From positions 1 to 25,490 of the forward strand of contig PNIE01000045.1 of NCBI GenBank assembly GCA_002877875.1: a stretch of DNA of 25,490 bases, given 5' to 3'. Source of the DNA: Caldimicrobium thiodismutans (GTDB lineage: Bacteria; Desulfobacterota; Thermodesulfobacteria; Thermodesulfobacteriales; Thermodesulfobacteriaceae). Of this stretch, positions 8,579-15,913 are shown one piece after another (the first letter of the stretch is position 1; each line of letters opens with the position of its first letter). A model generated the notes under the pieces. The model was given only the letters and a program-made list of their open reading frames with translations. It was not told the origin of the DNA and searched no databases. The translations under genes and the position numbers were made by a program.

Positions 8579-9256
8579 GTGTCTAAACCTCTTATTCAGC
8601 TAATTGACATAAGAAAAAAATTTCAAAGCGGTAAAATTACATATGAGGTTTTGAAGGGCATTAACCTTGAAGTTTATATGGGAGATTTTCTTGCAATTAT
8701 GGGGCCTTCTGGTGGAGGCAAATCAACCCTTCTAAATATTCTTGGGCTACTTGATCGCCCTGATTCAGGGCTATATCTCTTTGAAGGAAGAGAGGTAAAT
8801 ACCTTTTCGGAAAAGGAACTTTCAAGGCTAAGGAATCAAAAGATTGGCTTTATTTTTCAGGCCTTTCATCTTATTCCCTGGGCGACAGCCCTTGAAAATA
8901 CTCTTCTTCCAGCTCTTTATGGTGGAGAAATAACTAAAGAAAAGATTCAAAGGGCCCATGAGTTACTTGAAAAACTTGGTCTTGGAGATAAAAAAAATCA
9001 CAAACCAGCTGAACTCTCAGGAGGCCAACAACAGAGAGTGGCTATTGCAAGAGCTCTTATCAATAACCCTACCCTTTTACTCGCCGATGAACCTACAGGG
9101 AATCTTGACTCTCAAAGTAGTGAAGAGGTTATTAAAATTTTTGAAAATCTAAACAAAGAAGGCTTAACCATCATTATGGTAACCCATGAAAGAGAGATTG
9201 CTCAGAGAGCCAAAAAAATTAAATTTTTAAAAGATGGAAAATTCATCGAAGATTAA
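8579..9256 (+). CDS. ABC transporter ATP-binding protein (MacB/LolD type)
   Basis: A 225-aa nucleotide-binding subunit. Visible motifs are Walker A GPSGGGKST (42-50), Q-loop Gln94 in F-I-F-Q-A-F, signature LSGGQ (146-150), Walker B L-L-L-A-D-E (166-171) followed by P-T-G-N-L-D, and switch His203. The P-T-G-N-L-D and F-Q-A-F-H-L-I-P features are typical of the LolD/MacB/FtsE group. It powers the two permeases encoded next, at the cytoplasmic face. The start is GTG with no strong ribosome site, so coupling to the upstream gene (6-bp gap) is likely. The stop overlaps the next start as TAATG. Confidence 0.95.
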   Translation: MSKPLIQLIDIRKKFQSGKITYEVLKGINLEVYMGDFLAIMGPSGGGKSTLLNILGLLDRPDSGLYLFEGREVNTFSEKELSRLRNQKIGFIFQAFHLIPWATALENTLLPALYGGEITKEKIQRAHELLEKLGLGDKKNHKPAELSGGQQQRVAIARALINNPTLLLADEPTGNLDSQSSEEVIKIFENLNKEGLTIIMVTHEREIAQRAKKIKFLKDGKFIED

Positions 9257-10467
9257 TGGTTTTCAATAGATTTTTTGTGAAAGAGGTCTTAAGGGAACTT
9301 CTTTCCAATAAAGTTAATCTTTTTTTTATGGTGCTTGCTTTAACTTTTAGTCTTACTGCTCTCAATACCATTTATGCCCTTGGAAAATCGGCAGAGAAAC
9401 AAATCTTAGATACTTTAGCTAATCTCAATTTTGGAAAAGACGCAGCCCTTGTCCTTGCAGGTGGTGGAAGGATGATGGGGCTTGCTACTACAAGAACTGA
9501 TACTTTAAAGATGGAGGACATAAAAGCCATAGAAAGGCTAAATTTTGTAAAGATTGTCTCTCCCTTTTTAGGAAATGTTCTTGAAGTAAATTTTTCTGGT
9601 AAAGCAGAAAAACTTAGAGTAGATGGAGTTTTACCTAATTATCTTCTAGCCAATAATTGGAGGGTTTTTCAAGGAAGATTTTTCACAGAAAGGGAGGTCG
9701 AAAATTATGCAAAAGTGGTTGTTCTTGGCTATGAAGTAGCTAAAAAATTAGGTCTTAAGAAAATTTTAGGGGAAAAAATAAAAATTGGTGGAGAATATTT
9801 TACGATTATTGGGATTCTTGAAAAAAAGGGAAGTCTCGGGCATTATCCTTTGGATGAGAGGATTTTTGTTCCTTTAACCACAGCTCAAAAGAGATTGTTT
9901 AATGTAGATTATTTAAGTGGATTTAAAGTGGTCTTTCAAGAAGGAACAGATTTTAAGCAGAATGTAAACTTAATTAGAGAGATCCTAAGAAGTCGACATA
10001 AATTATTAGAGATGGAACCAGATGATTTTAGAATTATAACTCCTGATATGGCTATTGAGAGATTTACTAAAACCTCAAGGACAATTAGTGCCTTTCTTCT
10101 TACTATTGCCTTAATTAGCCTCGTAATTAGTGGAGTAATTATTATGAATCTTATGACAGCCAGTGTTGAAGAAAAGGCAGGTATTATTGCTTTACGATTA
10201 GCCCTTGGGGCAAATTCGCATGATATTATCTATCATTATCTCTTCTCAGCTTTCCTTATTTCTGGAATAAGTGGTATGGTGGGATGGTTAATCAGTCTTC
10301 TTCTTATTAAAGTTATCTCCCTCTTTACTCCCTTAAAGCCTCTTTTTTCCTGGGGCACTTTTCTTTTGAGTTTTGGTTTTTCTTTTATAACTTGTATAAT
10401 CTTTAGTATCTTTCCAGCCCTAAAAGCCAGTAAGATTAACCCTGCGATCCTTCTTAAAAGTCTATGA
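9256..10467 (+). CDS. ABC transporter permease, MacB/FtsX family (first of two)
   Basis: A 403-aa inner-membrane protein with MacB-like topology: one helix near the N terminus (about 22-42), a periplasmic MacB_PCD-type domain of about 230 aa, then three helices (about 278-301, 325-350, 365-390). It ends with the family signature F-P-A-L-K-A-S-K-I-N-P-A-I-L-L. In MacB itself the ATPase is fused to this topology; here the ATPase is a separate gene. The start overlaps the ATPase stop by one base and the stop overlaps the next permease start by four bases, so the three are translationally coupled. The substrate cannot be read from the sequence; efflux of a drug, peptide or lipid, or lipoprotein handling are all possible. 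Confidence 0.92.
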   Translation: MVFNRFFVKEVLRELLSNKVNLFFMVLALTFSLTALNTIYALGKSAEKQILDTLANLNFGKDAALVLAGGGRMMGLATTRTDTLKMEDIKAIERLNFVKIVSPFLGNVLEVNFSGKAEKLRVDGVLPNYLLANNWRVFQGRFFTEREVENYAKVVVLGYEVAKKLGLKKILGEKIKIGGEYFTIIGILEKKGSLGHYPLDERIFVPLTTAQKRLFNVDYLSGFKVVFQEGTDFKQNVNLIREILRSRHKLLEMEPDDFRIITPDMAIERFTKTSRTISAFLLTIALISLVISGVIIMNLMTASVEEKAGIIALRLALGANSHDIIYHYLFSAFLISGISGMVGWLISLLLIKVISLFTPLKPLFSWGTFLLSFGFSFITCIIFSIFPALKASKINPAILLKSL

Positions 10468-11675
10468 ATACCCTAAAGCTTAAGCTCCTCTTAGGTGGTA
10501 TTCTTCATAAAAAGTTAAGACTTTTTCTCTCAGTTCTTGGAATCATTATAGGAGTTTCAGCCCTTTTTTTGATGAACACCTTTGGAGAGGCTGCTAAAAA
10601 AAAGACTTTAAAAGAAATTGAAACCTTTGGCCCTGATATCTTGATGATCCTTCCTGGTCAAGTAAGGGTAAGTGCTGGAAGGGCTATTCAGACTGAACAG
10701 AGAACAACTTTAAAAATGGAAGATGCCCAGGCCTTAGAAAAAATCTATGGCATAAAGGCTCTATCTCCCCTTTTTAGTGGTACAGGAACAGCCCGTTATT
10801 CTTTTAAAACTATAACAACCATGCTTAATGGAGTTAATGAGTCCTACATATTTCTCAGAAAATTTTCTTTAATAGAGGGGAGAAATTTCCTTAAAGGTGA
10901 GATTACAGGTTATAAAAAGGTGGCTATTTTAGGATATAAAGTTAAAAAGGAGCTTTTTGGTGAGGAATCGGCTGAAGGTAAAGTAATTTTAATTAATAAA
11001 CTTCCCTTTGTGGTAATTGGGGTCTTAAGTCCTATTGGTATTGATGCCAGTAATCAAGATCAGGATGATCAAATCCTTGTGCCTATAACTACCTCTATGT
11101 CTTCTCTTTTTAATGCAGATTATCTTTCAGGTATTTATGTGGCTGTTGAAAACCCCTCTTTAATTCCCCAGATCGAAAGAAATATTGAAGAGCTTTTGCT
11201 TAAGCGGCATCGAGTCTCCCCGTCAAACATAGATTTTAAAATTATTAAGGCTGAGGATATCTTTAAATTTCGTTTGGAGGCCTCTAAGTTATTCACAACT
11301 CTTGTGCAAAGTATCTCTATTCTTTGTTTGCTTGTGGGAAGTCTTGGCGTAACAGCCATTATGTTACTTTCCGTTAATGAAAGAAAAAAAGAAATAGGGC
11401 TAAGGCTTGCAATTGGTGCTTCTCGAAGAGGTGTGCTATTACAATTTCTGCTTGAAAGTATTCTTATAACCTTTGTGGGAGGCTTAGTTGGACTTCTTAT
11501 AGGTGGATTATTGTCAATAATTCTACTTCCTCTGCTTAAATATCCCTGGGTATTTCCATTTAAACCAATCATAGTTTCATCTGCACTTACCGTATTTTTT
11601 GGATTGATTTCAGGGGTATATCCAGCATATAAAGCCAGTCAAATTGATCCTGCTATCCTGCTTAAAGGCCTTTGA
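10464..11675 (+). CDS. ABC transporter permease, MacB/FtsX family (second of two)
   Basis: A 403-aa paralogue of the preceding permease, exactly the same length and with the same topology: N-terminal helix (about 18-40), periplasmic domain, three C-terminal helices, and the ending Y-P-A-Y-K-A-S-Q-I-D-P-A-I-L-L. The conserved cytoplasmic loop E-R-K-K-E-I-G-L-R-L-A-I-G-A is present and is closer to the family consensus than in the first copy (E-E-K-A-G-I-I-A-L-R-L-A-L-G-A). The two probably form a heterodimer with the shared ATPase dimer. The pair look like products of an old tandem duplication that has diverged widely. The ATG overlaps the previous stop (ATGA). Confidence 0.92.
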   Translation: MNTLKLKLLLGGILHKKLRLFLSVLGIIIGVSALFLMNTFGEAAKKKTLKEIETFGPDILMILPGQVRVSAGRAIQTEQRTTLKMEDAQALEKIYGIKALSPLFSGTGTARYSFKTITTMLNGVNESYIFLRKFSLIEGRNFLKGEITGYKKVAILGYKVKKELFGEESAEGKVILINKLPFVVIGVLSPIGIDASNQDQDDQILVPITTSMSSLFNADYLSGIYVAVENPSLIPQIERNIEELLLKRHRVSPSNIDFKIIKAEDIFKFRLEASKLFTTLVQSISILCLLVGSLGVTAIMLLSVNERKKEIGLRLAIGASRRGVLLQFLLESILITFVGGLVGLLIGGLLSIILLPLLKYPWVFPFKPIIVSSALTVFFGLISGVYPAYKASQIDPAILLKGL

Positions 11676-11718
11676 AATCACTGGAAGTATTTAAGAAAGA
11701 GCTTATATTAAATTTCAA

Positions 11719-12639
11719 ATGGAAAAAACTTTGTATTACAGCTTAAATCAGTTTTTAAAGGAAAAATTTGGAGAGAAAGTAAGAAAAATTCCTCTTGATG
11801 CAGGCTTTACCTGCCCTAACAGGGATGGCACCAAAGGAAAAGGGGGTTGTATTTACTGTGATTTAAAGGGCTCTGGCACAGGCCTTGGCCAAAGACTTTC
11901 TCTTAAAGAGCAGATTGAATTTTTTCTTGAGCGCTTTAAAAAAAGGGGCTATCAAAAGTTTATAGCCTATTTTCAATCCTTCTCTAACACCTATGGCCCT
12001 CTTTTAAAATTAAAGGAGACTTACCGCATAATCTTAAATTACCCAGAAATAGTTGGTCTTGCTATTGGTACAAGACCAGATTGTATAGATAAGGAAGTAA
12101 TTAAACTTCTCAAGGAATTTCAACATCTCGGTTACTACCTCTGGATAGAGTTAGGCCTTCAGAGCAAACACAATCAAACCTTAAAACTTATTAATAGAGG
12201 GCACACCTTCGAGGACTTTCTTTCAGCCTATTACCTTTTAAAGGAAGAAGAGATTCCTGTGGTAGTTCATATTATATTTGGGCTTCCTAAGGAAGATAGA
12301 GAGATGATGCTTGAAACTGTTGAAACCCTCTCTGAATTAAAACCAGAAGGTATTAAATTCCATGCCCTCTATATTCTTGAAGGTACCCCTCTTTCAGAAC
12401 TTTACAAGGCAGGCCAAGTGAGAGAATTATCCCTGGAAGAATATAGAAGTCTTGTTGGAGAGGCTCTATCCCTTCTTCCAAGATACACGGTGATTCACCG
12501 TCTAACCTCTGATCCCCCCAAAGAGGGGCTTCTTGCTCCCCTTTGGCTTTTAGATAAAAACAAGGTCTTAAACGCAATTACAGATTATATGAAAGAAAAG
12601 AGTCTCTATCAGGGAAAATTTTATAAAACTTCATCTTGA
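11719..12639 (+). CDS. Radical SAM protein, TIGR01212/YhcC-like
   Basis: A 306-aa protein starting M-E-K-T-L-Y-Y-S-L-N-Q-F-L-K-E-K-F-G. Its iron-sulfur cysteines are C32, C44 and C47 (C-P-N-R-D-G-T, then G-C-I-Y-C), spaced CX11CX2C rather than the usual CX3CX2C. That spacing and the neighbouring G-F-T-C-P-N-R-D-G-T match the TIGR01212 family, which includes E. coli YhcC and whose reaction is not firmly known. Further landmarks are G-L-A-I-G-T-R-P-D-C-I, E-L-G-L-Q-S and H-I-I-F-G-L-P-K-E. The gene lies 43 bp after the permease with no visible terminator, so it may be co-transcribed although nothing suggests a shared function. Its last 9 bases overlap the converging BON gene. The ribosome site is weak. 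Confidence 0.9.
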   Translation: MEKTLYYSLNQFLKEKFGEKVRKIPLDAGFTCPNRDGTKGKGGCIYCDLKGSGTGLGQRLSLKEQIEFFLERFKKRGYQKFIAYFQSFSNTYGPLLKLKETYRIILNYPEIVGLAIGTRPDCIDKEVIKLLKEFQHLGYYLWIELGLQSKHNQTLKLINRGHTFEDFLSAYYLLKEEEIPVVVHIIFGLPKEDREMMLETVETLSELKPEGIKFHALYILEGTPLSELYKAGQVRELSLEEYRSLVGEALSLLPRYTVIHRLTSDPPKEGLLAPLWLLDKNKVLNAITDYMKEKSLYQGKFYKTSS

Positions 12640-13239
12640 GCCTTTGACCTGAATATTTACAATTACCTGTTTTACTCCCTCTACAGATTTAGCGAGCTTA
12701 ACAGCTTTTTCCTTTTGAGATTCCCTTTCTACAACTCCTGTTAAGGTAACAACTCCATTTAGGGTATCTACATCAATGGAAAAGGCCTTTAATTCAGGAT
12801 CAGCAATGAACTTAGCCTTAATTTTAGCAGTAATTTCTTTGTCAGTAAGGTAACTACCAATACTTCTTTTTCCAACCCTTAAGTTATTAACAACCTTTTT
12901 TACACCTGGAACACTTTTTGCAATCTCGATCGCCCTTGTTATTTCTGCTTCGCTATCTACAATTCCTGTTAAGGTTACTACCCCGTTCACCGTATCAACA
13001 TCAATTTTTCTGGCTTTGGTTATAGGATCTTCAATCAGTTTGGCTTTAACCTTAGCTGTAATTAGGGCATCATCAATTTGGGTTCCCACTGTCCTGGTAT
13101 CGGTAGCTACTTTATATCCTTCATAAGCCCCTCCTCCCACAAGAACCCAACCGCATCCATATAAGTTAATTATTAAAAGTATCAAGCTAAAACTTAAGAA
13201 CCCTTTACTTTTTCCGATAAAAGAATTAAAATTTCTCAT
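12631..13239 (-). CDS. Double-BON-domain lipoprotein
   Basis: A 202-aa protein with a hydrophobic N-terminal segment ending in a lipobox-like L-Y-G-C (Cys29), a short glycine-rich stretch, then two BON domains (about 55-122 and 130-200). The domains are clear repeats of each other: I-D-V-D-T-V-N-G-V-V-T-L-T-G in the first and I-D-V-D-T-L-N-G-V-V-T-L-T-G in the second. BON proteins of the OsmY/DolP type sit in the periplasm, bind phospholipid and support envelope integrity. The start is supported by AGGAGG 8 bases upstream, inside a palindrome shared with the divergent neighbour. The 3' end overlaps the converging radical SAM gene by 9 bases. Confidence 0.9.
   Translation of the reverse strand: MRNFNSFIGKSKGFLSFSLILLIINLYGCGWVLVGGGAYEGYKVATDTRTVGTQIDDALITAKVKAKLIEDPITKARKIDVDTVNGVVTLTGIVDSEAEITRAIEIAKSVPGVKKVVNNLRVGKRSIGSYLTDKEITAKIKAKFIADPELKAFSIDVDTLNGVVTLTGVVERESQKEKAVKLAKSVEGVKQVIVNIQVKGSR
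13204..13232 (+). promoter_or_regulatory. Promoter candidate for the 130-aa gene, inside the BON gene
   Basis: TTTACT (13204-13209) and TAAAAT (13227-13232) are spaced by 17 bp. The predicted start, about 13239, is only about 15 bases before the plus-strand ATG and leaves its AGGAGG in the leader. The promoter lies within the signal-peptide codons of the BON gene on the other strand. Confidence 0.4.
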
Positions 13240-13241
13240 AA

Positions 13242-13253
13242 AGGAGGCCTCCT
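13242..13253. promoter_or_regulatory. Palindromic Shine-Dalgarno sequence shared by two divergent genes
   Basis: The perfect palindrome AGGAGGCCTCCT fills nearly all of the 14-bp gap between two divergent ATG codons. On the plus strand AGGAGG lies 6 bases before the ATG at 13254; on the minus strand AGGAGG lies 8 bases before the ATG at 13239. Both spacings are normal for translation initiation, so a single 12-bp element serves both genes. Confidence 0.85.
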
Positions 13254-13646
13254 ATGAAAGTAGATTCAAAAATCTTTTCAAATCTTAATTTTATCACACC
13301 TGAGGCTCTTTCCAAGCAGGGTAATAAAATCTTTGAAGACTACTTAAAAAGTGCTCTCCTTGAACTTGAAAGGGCAGAATTATTAAAGGAAGAAGAAAGA
13401 GAAAAAATTAAGTTTCTTCAGGATAAACTTAGCTTTTCTCTTGACCTTATGGATAAAATAGCCAAAACTCCCCTTAATCAAGCAACCTCCTCAACTGTTG
13501 GGGATTTTCTTCTTGCTCAGGCCCTTGAAATGGAAAAGGTTGCAGAAACTCTTCCAGATGGTGCTTTAAAGAATCTTTTTAAAGAATCTGCCCTCTATCT
13601 TGGAATTGAAGCTGAAAAACTCCGCCAGGGATATTATGCAAGTTAA
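13254..13646 (+). CDS. Hypothetical helical protein, 130 aa
   Basis: I do not recognise this family. It is a soluble, acidic, almost wholly helical-looking protein with no signal peptide or membrane segment and no cysteine. A charged central helix (about 35-60, E-R-A-E-L-L-K-E-E-E-R-E-K-I) and alternating hydrophobic positions suggest a helical bundle or coiled coil. The start is well fixed by AGGAGG in the shared palindrome. It is divergent from the BON lipoprotein and ends 3 bp short of the converging ddl gene, with no room for a terminator. Its pairing with the BON gene could mean shared control, but that is inference. Confidence 0.8.
   Translation: MKVDSKIFSNLNFITPEALSKQGNKIFEDYLKSALLELERAELLKEEEREKIKFLQDKLSFSLDLMDKIAKTPLNQATSSTVGDFLLAQALEMEKVAETLPDGALKNLFKESALYLGIEAEKLRQGYYAS
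13288..13315 (-). promoter_or_regulatory. Promoter candidate for the BON gene, inside the 130-aa gene
   Basis: On the minus strand TTGGAA is followed after 16 bp by TAAAAT. The predicted start, near 13281, would make the BON transcript overlap the divergent transcript over about 40 bases, including the palindromic ribosome site. Confidence 0.3.
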
Positions 13647-13649
13647 ATT

Positions 13650-14579
13650 CTATGTGTTTTCAAGGGCAAGGTCTAGTAATTTTTGAATAAGTGCTTTAAA
13701 GGAATATCCTGCCACTTTGGCTGCAAGAGGAAGAAGGCTCGTCTCTGTCATTCCAGGTATGGTATTGGTCTCAAGCACAAAAATTTCATTATCCCTAAGA
13801 ATCATATCGGTTCTACTATAATGTCTTAGATATAAGGCTTTGTGAGCTTTTAAGGCATAGTTTTGTGCTGTTTTAGTTAACTCCTCAGAGATATTAGCTG
13901 GACATATTTCTTCGGCCATCCCAGGAATGTATTTAGTCTCATAATCAAAAAATTTGCTTTTGGGAAGGATTTCAACCACTGGAAGAGGCTTATCATCAAG
14001 AACTCCCACGGTAAGCTCTCTCCCCTTTATATACTCCTCAAGAAGAATTTCATTATCAATTTCAAAGGCCTTTTCAAGGGCCTCTTTAAGAAGAGAGGAA
14101 TCTTCAACAAGAGATAGGCCAATGCTTGACCCTTGAGTAGCAGGCTTTACAATTAAAGGATAGCCGAGCTTATTGGCTACCTCGTAAATAGTTTCCATCT
14201 TATCCTCTTTTTTGAATAAAAATCCCTTGGGGACTGGAAGGCCTGCTCTTTCATAAAGAATTTTAGAAAGGCCCTTATGCATAGCTAGAGCACTTCCGAG
14301 AACTTGAGCTCCCTGATAGGGAAGCCCTATCATTTCCAGAAAACCCTGTAAAGTTCCATCCTCCCCGCCTGGCCCGTGGATGACCAAAAAGGCAACATCA
14401 AAATCTTTAGCTCTCTGAGCAAGCTTTACTAAATCATAAGCAGGATCAAAAAATTCCACCTTATGTCCAAGCTCTATTAAGGCCTCCTTAACAGCTTTGG
14501 CACCTTTAAGAGAAACTTCTCGTTCTGAAGATGTCCCGCCAGCAAGTAGTGCAACCCTTAAGACACCTTTTGAGGACAT
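13650..14579 (-). CDS. ddl: D-alanine--D-alanine ligase
   Basis: A 309-aa ATP-grasp ligase that makes the D-Ala-D-Ala dipeptide for peptidoglycan in the cytoplasm. Visible landmarks are L-L-A-G-G-T-S-S-E-R-E-V-S-L (11-24), H-G-P-G-G-E-D-G (68-75), K-P-A-T-Q-G-S-S-I-G (145-154), the Y-E-T-K-Y loop (213-217) whose Tyr is typical of dipeptide rather than D-Ala-D-Lac ligases, and the metal/substrate end L-E-T-N-T-I-P-G-M-T (269-278). The start is firm: AGGAGG lies 6 bases before the ATG, and the conserved N terminus leaves no later option. That start lies 74 bp inside the upstream HD gene, in another frame. It is the last gene of the ten-gene minus-strand run. Confidence 0.96.
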   Translation of the reverse strand: MSSKGVLRVALLAGGTSSEREVSLKGAKAVKEALIELGHKVEFFDPAYDLVKLAQRAKDFDVAFLVIHGPGGEDGTLQGFLEMIGLPYQGAQVLGSALAMHKGLSKILYERAGLPVPKGFLFKKEDKMETIYEVANKLGYPLIVKPATQGSSIGLSLVEDSSLLKEALEKAFEIDNEILLEEYIKGRELTVGVLDDKPLPVVEILPKSKFFDYETKYIPGMAEEICPANISEELTKTAQNYALKAHKALYLRHYSRTDMILRDNEIFVLETNTIPGMTETSLLPLAAKVAGYSFKALIQKLLDLALENT

Positions 14580-15132
14580 CTTTAGCCTCCTTTATTTCAT
14601 TCAATATTAAAAGATCTTCAGGTTTTAATTCAATCTTTTTAAAAAGCCTCTTTTCAAGAAGTAGAGTCATGTCCTCAAGAAGGCGCATTCTAATGAGAGA
14701 TTTGAGGGTTCTCCCGTACCTTTCTCGCAGATCTTTAAAGCGTTCTTTAAGAGTTACTATTTCATCATGTTTAACCCTTTTGTCAGCATAAAAAACAATT
14801 TCTTCTTCACGAATAGGAGAATTAGGGTTTGGGGCCTTTAAAAAAATATGAGCATAAATAATTTCACCAGCCCTTTCAAAACCAAGCTCTTTCATTAATT
14901 TATATCCGGAAAAGGCGTGATTTTCCCCAGTCTTAATACTTGCCATTTTTTTAATATCGTGAAGTAAAGCTGAGCAGGTTAGAAGATTGAGATCAAGGGG
15001 TTCACCTTTCTCTTTTAAAAGACAGCCAAGAAAAAGAGATATTAGGGCCACTTTCTCAGAGTGACGAATAATGTGGTCAGGAACCTCTTCCTTTTTTAAG
15101 AGTTCGTAAGCAAACTCAAGAGTAAGTTCCAT
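14506..15132 (-). CDS. HD-domain metal-dependent phosphohydrolase-like protein
   Basis: A 208-aa protein of the HD superfamily: His in I-I-R-H-S-E-K-V-A, the paired His-Asp in A-L-L-H-D-I-K-K, a following N-H-A-F-S-G, and the later I-V-F-Y-A-D-K-R-V-K-H-D. These would bind a divalent metal and suggest a phosphatase or nucleotidase; the substrate is unknown. The frame is open upstream to 15186, but the ATG at 15132 has GAGG 9 bases before it, removes an artificial hydrophobic N terminus that is really the cdsA end in another frame, and gives a normal HD start. It overlaps the cdsA end by 17 bp. Its last 25 or so codons overlap the ribosome site and start of ddl, an unusually long overlap. Confidence 0.85.
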   Translation of the reverse strand: MELTLEFAYELLKKEEVPDHIIRHSEKVALISLFLGCLLKEKGEPLDLNLLTCSALLHDIKKMASIKTGENHAFSGYKLMKELGFERAGEIIYAHIFLKAPNPNSPIREEEIVFYADKRVKHDEIVTLKERFKDLRERYGRTLKSLIRMRLLEDMTLLLEKRLFKKIELKPEDLLILNEIKEAKDVLKRCLKGCTTCWRDIFRTRSFS

Positions 15133-15913
15133 GAGGGAAAACCTCAAGTAAAAGGAGAAAAACAGGAGAAGCAAAAAGAACGCCATCTATTCTATCAAGT
15201 AAGCCGCCATGTCCTGGAATTAAAGCTCCTGAATCCTTTTTTCCAACAGCTCTTTTAATAGCTGATTCAAAAAGGTCTCCCATGACACCAAAAAGGGCTA
15301 ATACAAAACTAACTAAGATTACTCTCCTTGAATCCCAGAAGTGAAAATAGTTATTTAACATCCAGCCCACTAAAAGAGCTAAAACCATACCACCCCAAAA
15401 TCCCTCCCAAGTTTTCTTAGGAGAGATCTTAGGGATAAAGGGCCTTTTACCCAAAAATTTACCTGACAAATAGGCTCCAGTGTCATTTGCAAAAACTACA
15501 CAAAAGAAAAAAAGGGTTAATTCTCTTGGATATTCAAAAAGTATGATTTTAAAAGGAAAAAAACCAAGAAAAAGATAAAAAATTCCCAAGAGAAAGACAA
15601 AAAAATTTTTATAAAAAAAGGGAGCTTCAAAGTTAAAGATAAAAGGAAGGAAGGCCCAAAAAAAGGTAAAAACAAATAAATGGAAAAAATTAAACTTTAA
15701 AAAAAAAGAATAAACTAAAATTAATGATATCAGACCCCAGAAAAAAAGTAGACTTTCAAAATTAAATAACTTTGACCATTCAAACCAAGCGATAAAAAGG
15801 CAAATAAGTATGGTTAGATTTATTACTAATGAATTACCCTTAAGGACAAGGATCACTAACAAGGGAAAAAGAACTGAGGCTGAAAGAACTCTTTTTAGAA
15901 ATTCAAAATTCAT
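15116..15913 (-). CDS. cdsA: Phosphatidate cytidylyltransferase
   Basis: A 265-aa polytopic inner-membrane enzyme that makes CDP-diacylglycerol from phosphatidic acid and CTP. Several hydrophobic helices are followed by S-P-K-K-T-W-E-G and the family signature near the C terminus, S-A-I-K-R-x4-K-D-S-G-x2-I-P-G-H-G-G-x-L-D-R-I-D. An upstream TTG at 15925 would add four residues. I prefer the ATG at 15913 because GGAAG lies five bases before it. The start overlaps the uppS end by 11 bp and the stop overlaps the HD gene. The order frr-uppS-cdsA is conserved across many bacteria, which supports the call. Confidence 0.95.
   Translation of the reverse strand: MNFEFLKRVLSASVLFPLLVILVLKGNSLVINLTILICLFIAWFEWSKLFNFESLLFFWGLISLILVYSFFLKFNFFHLFVFTFFWAFLPFIFNFEAPFFYKNFFVFLLGIFYLFLGFFPFKIILFEYPRELTLFFFCVVFANDTGAYLSGKFLGKRPFIPKISPKKTWEGFWGGMVLALLVGWMLNNYFHFWDSRRVILVSFVLALFGVMGDLFESAIKRAVGKKDSGALIPGHGGLLDRIDGVLFASPVFLLLLEVFPHGTYS

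Noticed and set aside
11135..11572. 145-aa open frame on the minus strand
   Set aside because: It lies wholly inside the second permease gene, has no family features and no ribosome site; it is a shadow of the real gene.
15133..15186. Hydrophobic N-terminal extension of the HD protein
   Set aside because: It is the cdsA 3' end read in another frame; the ATG at 15132 has its own ribosome site.
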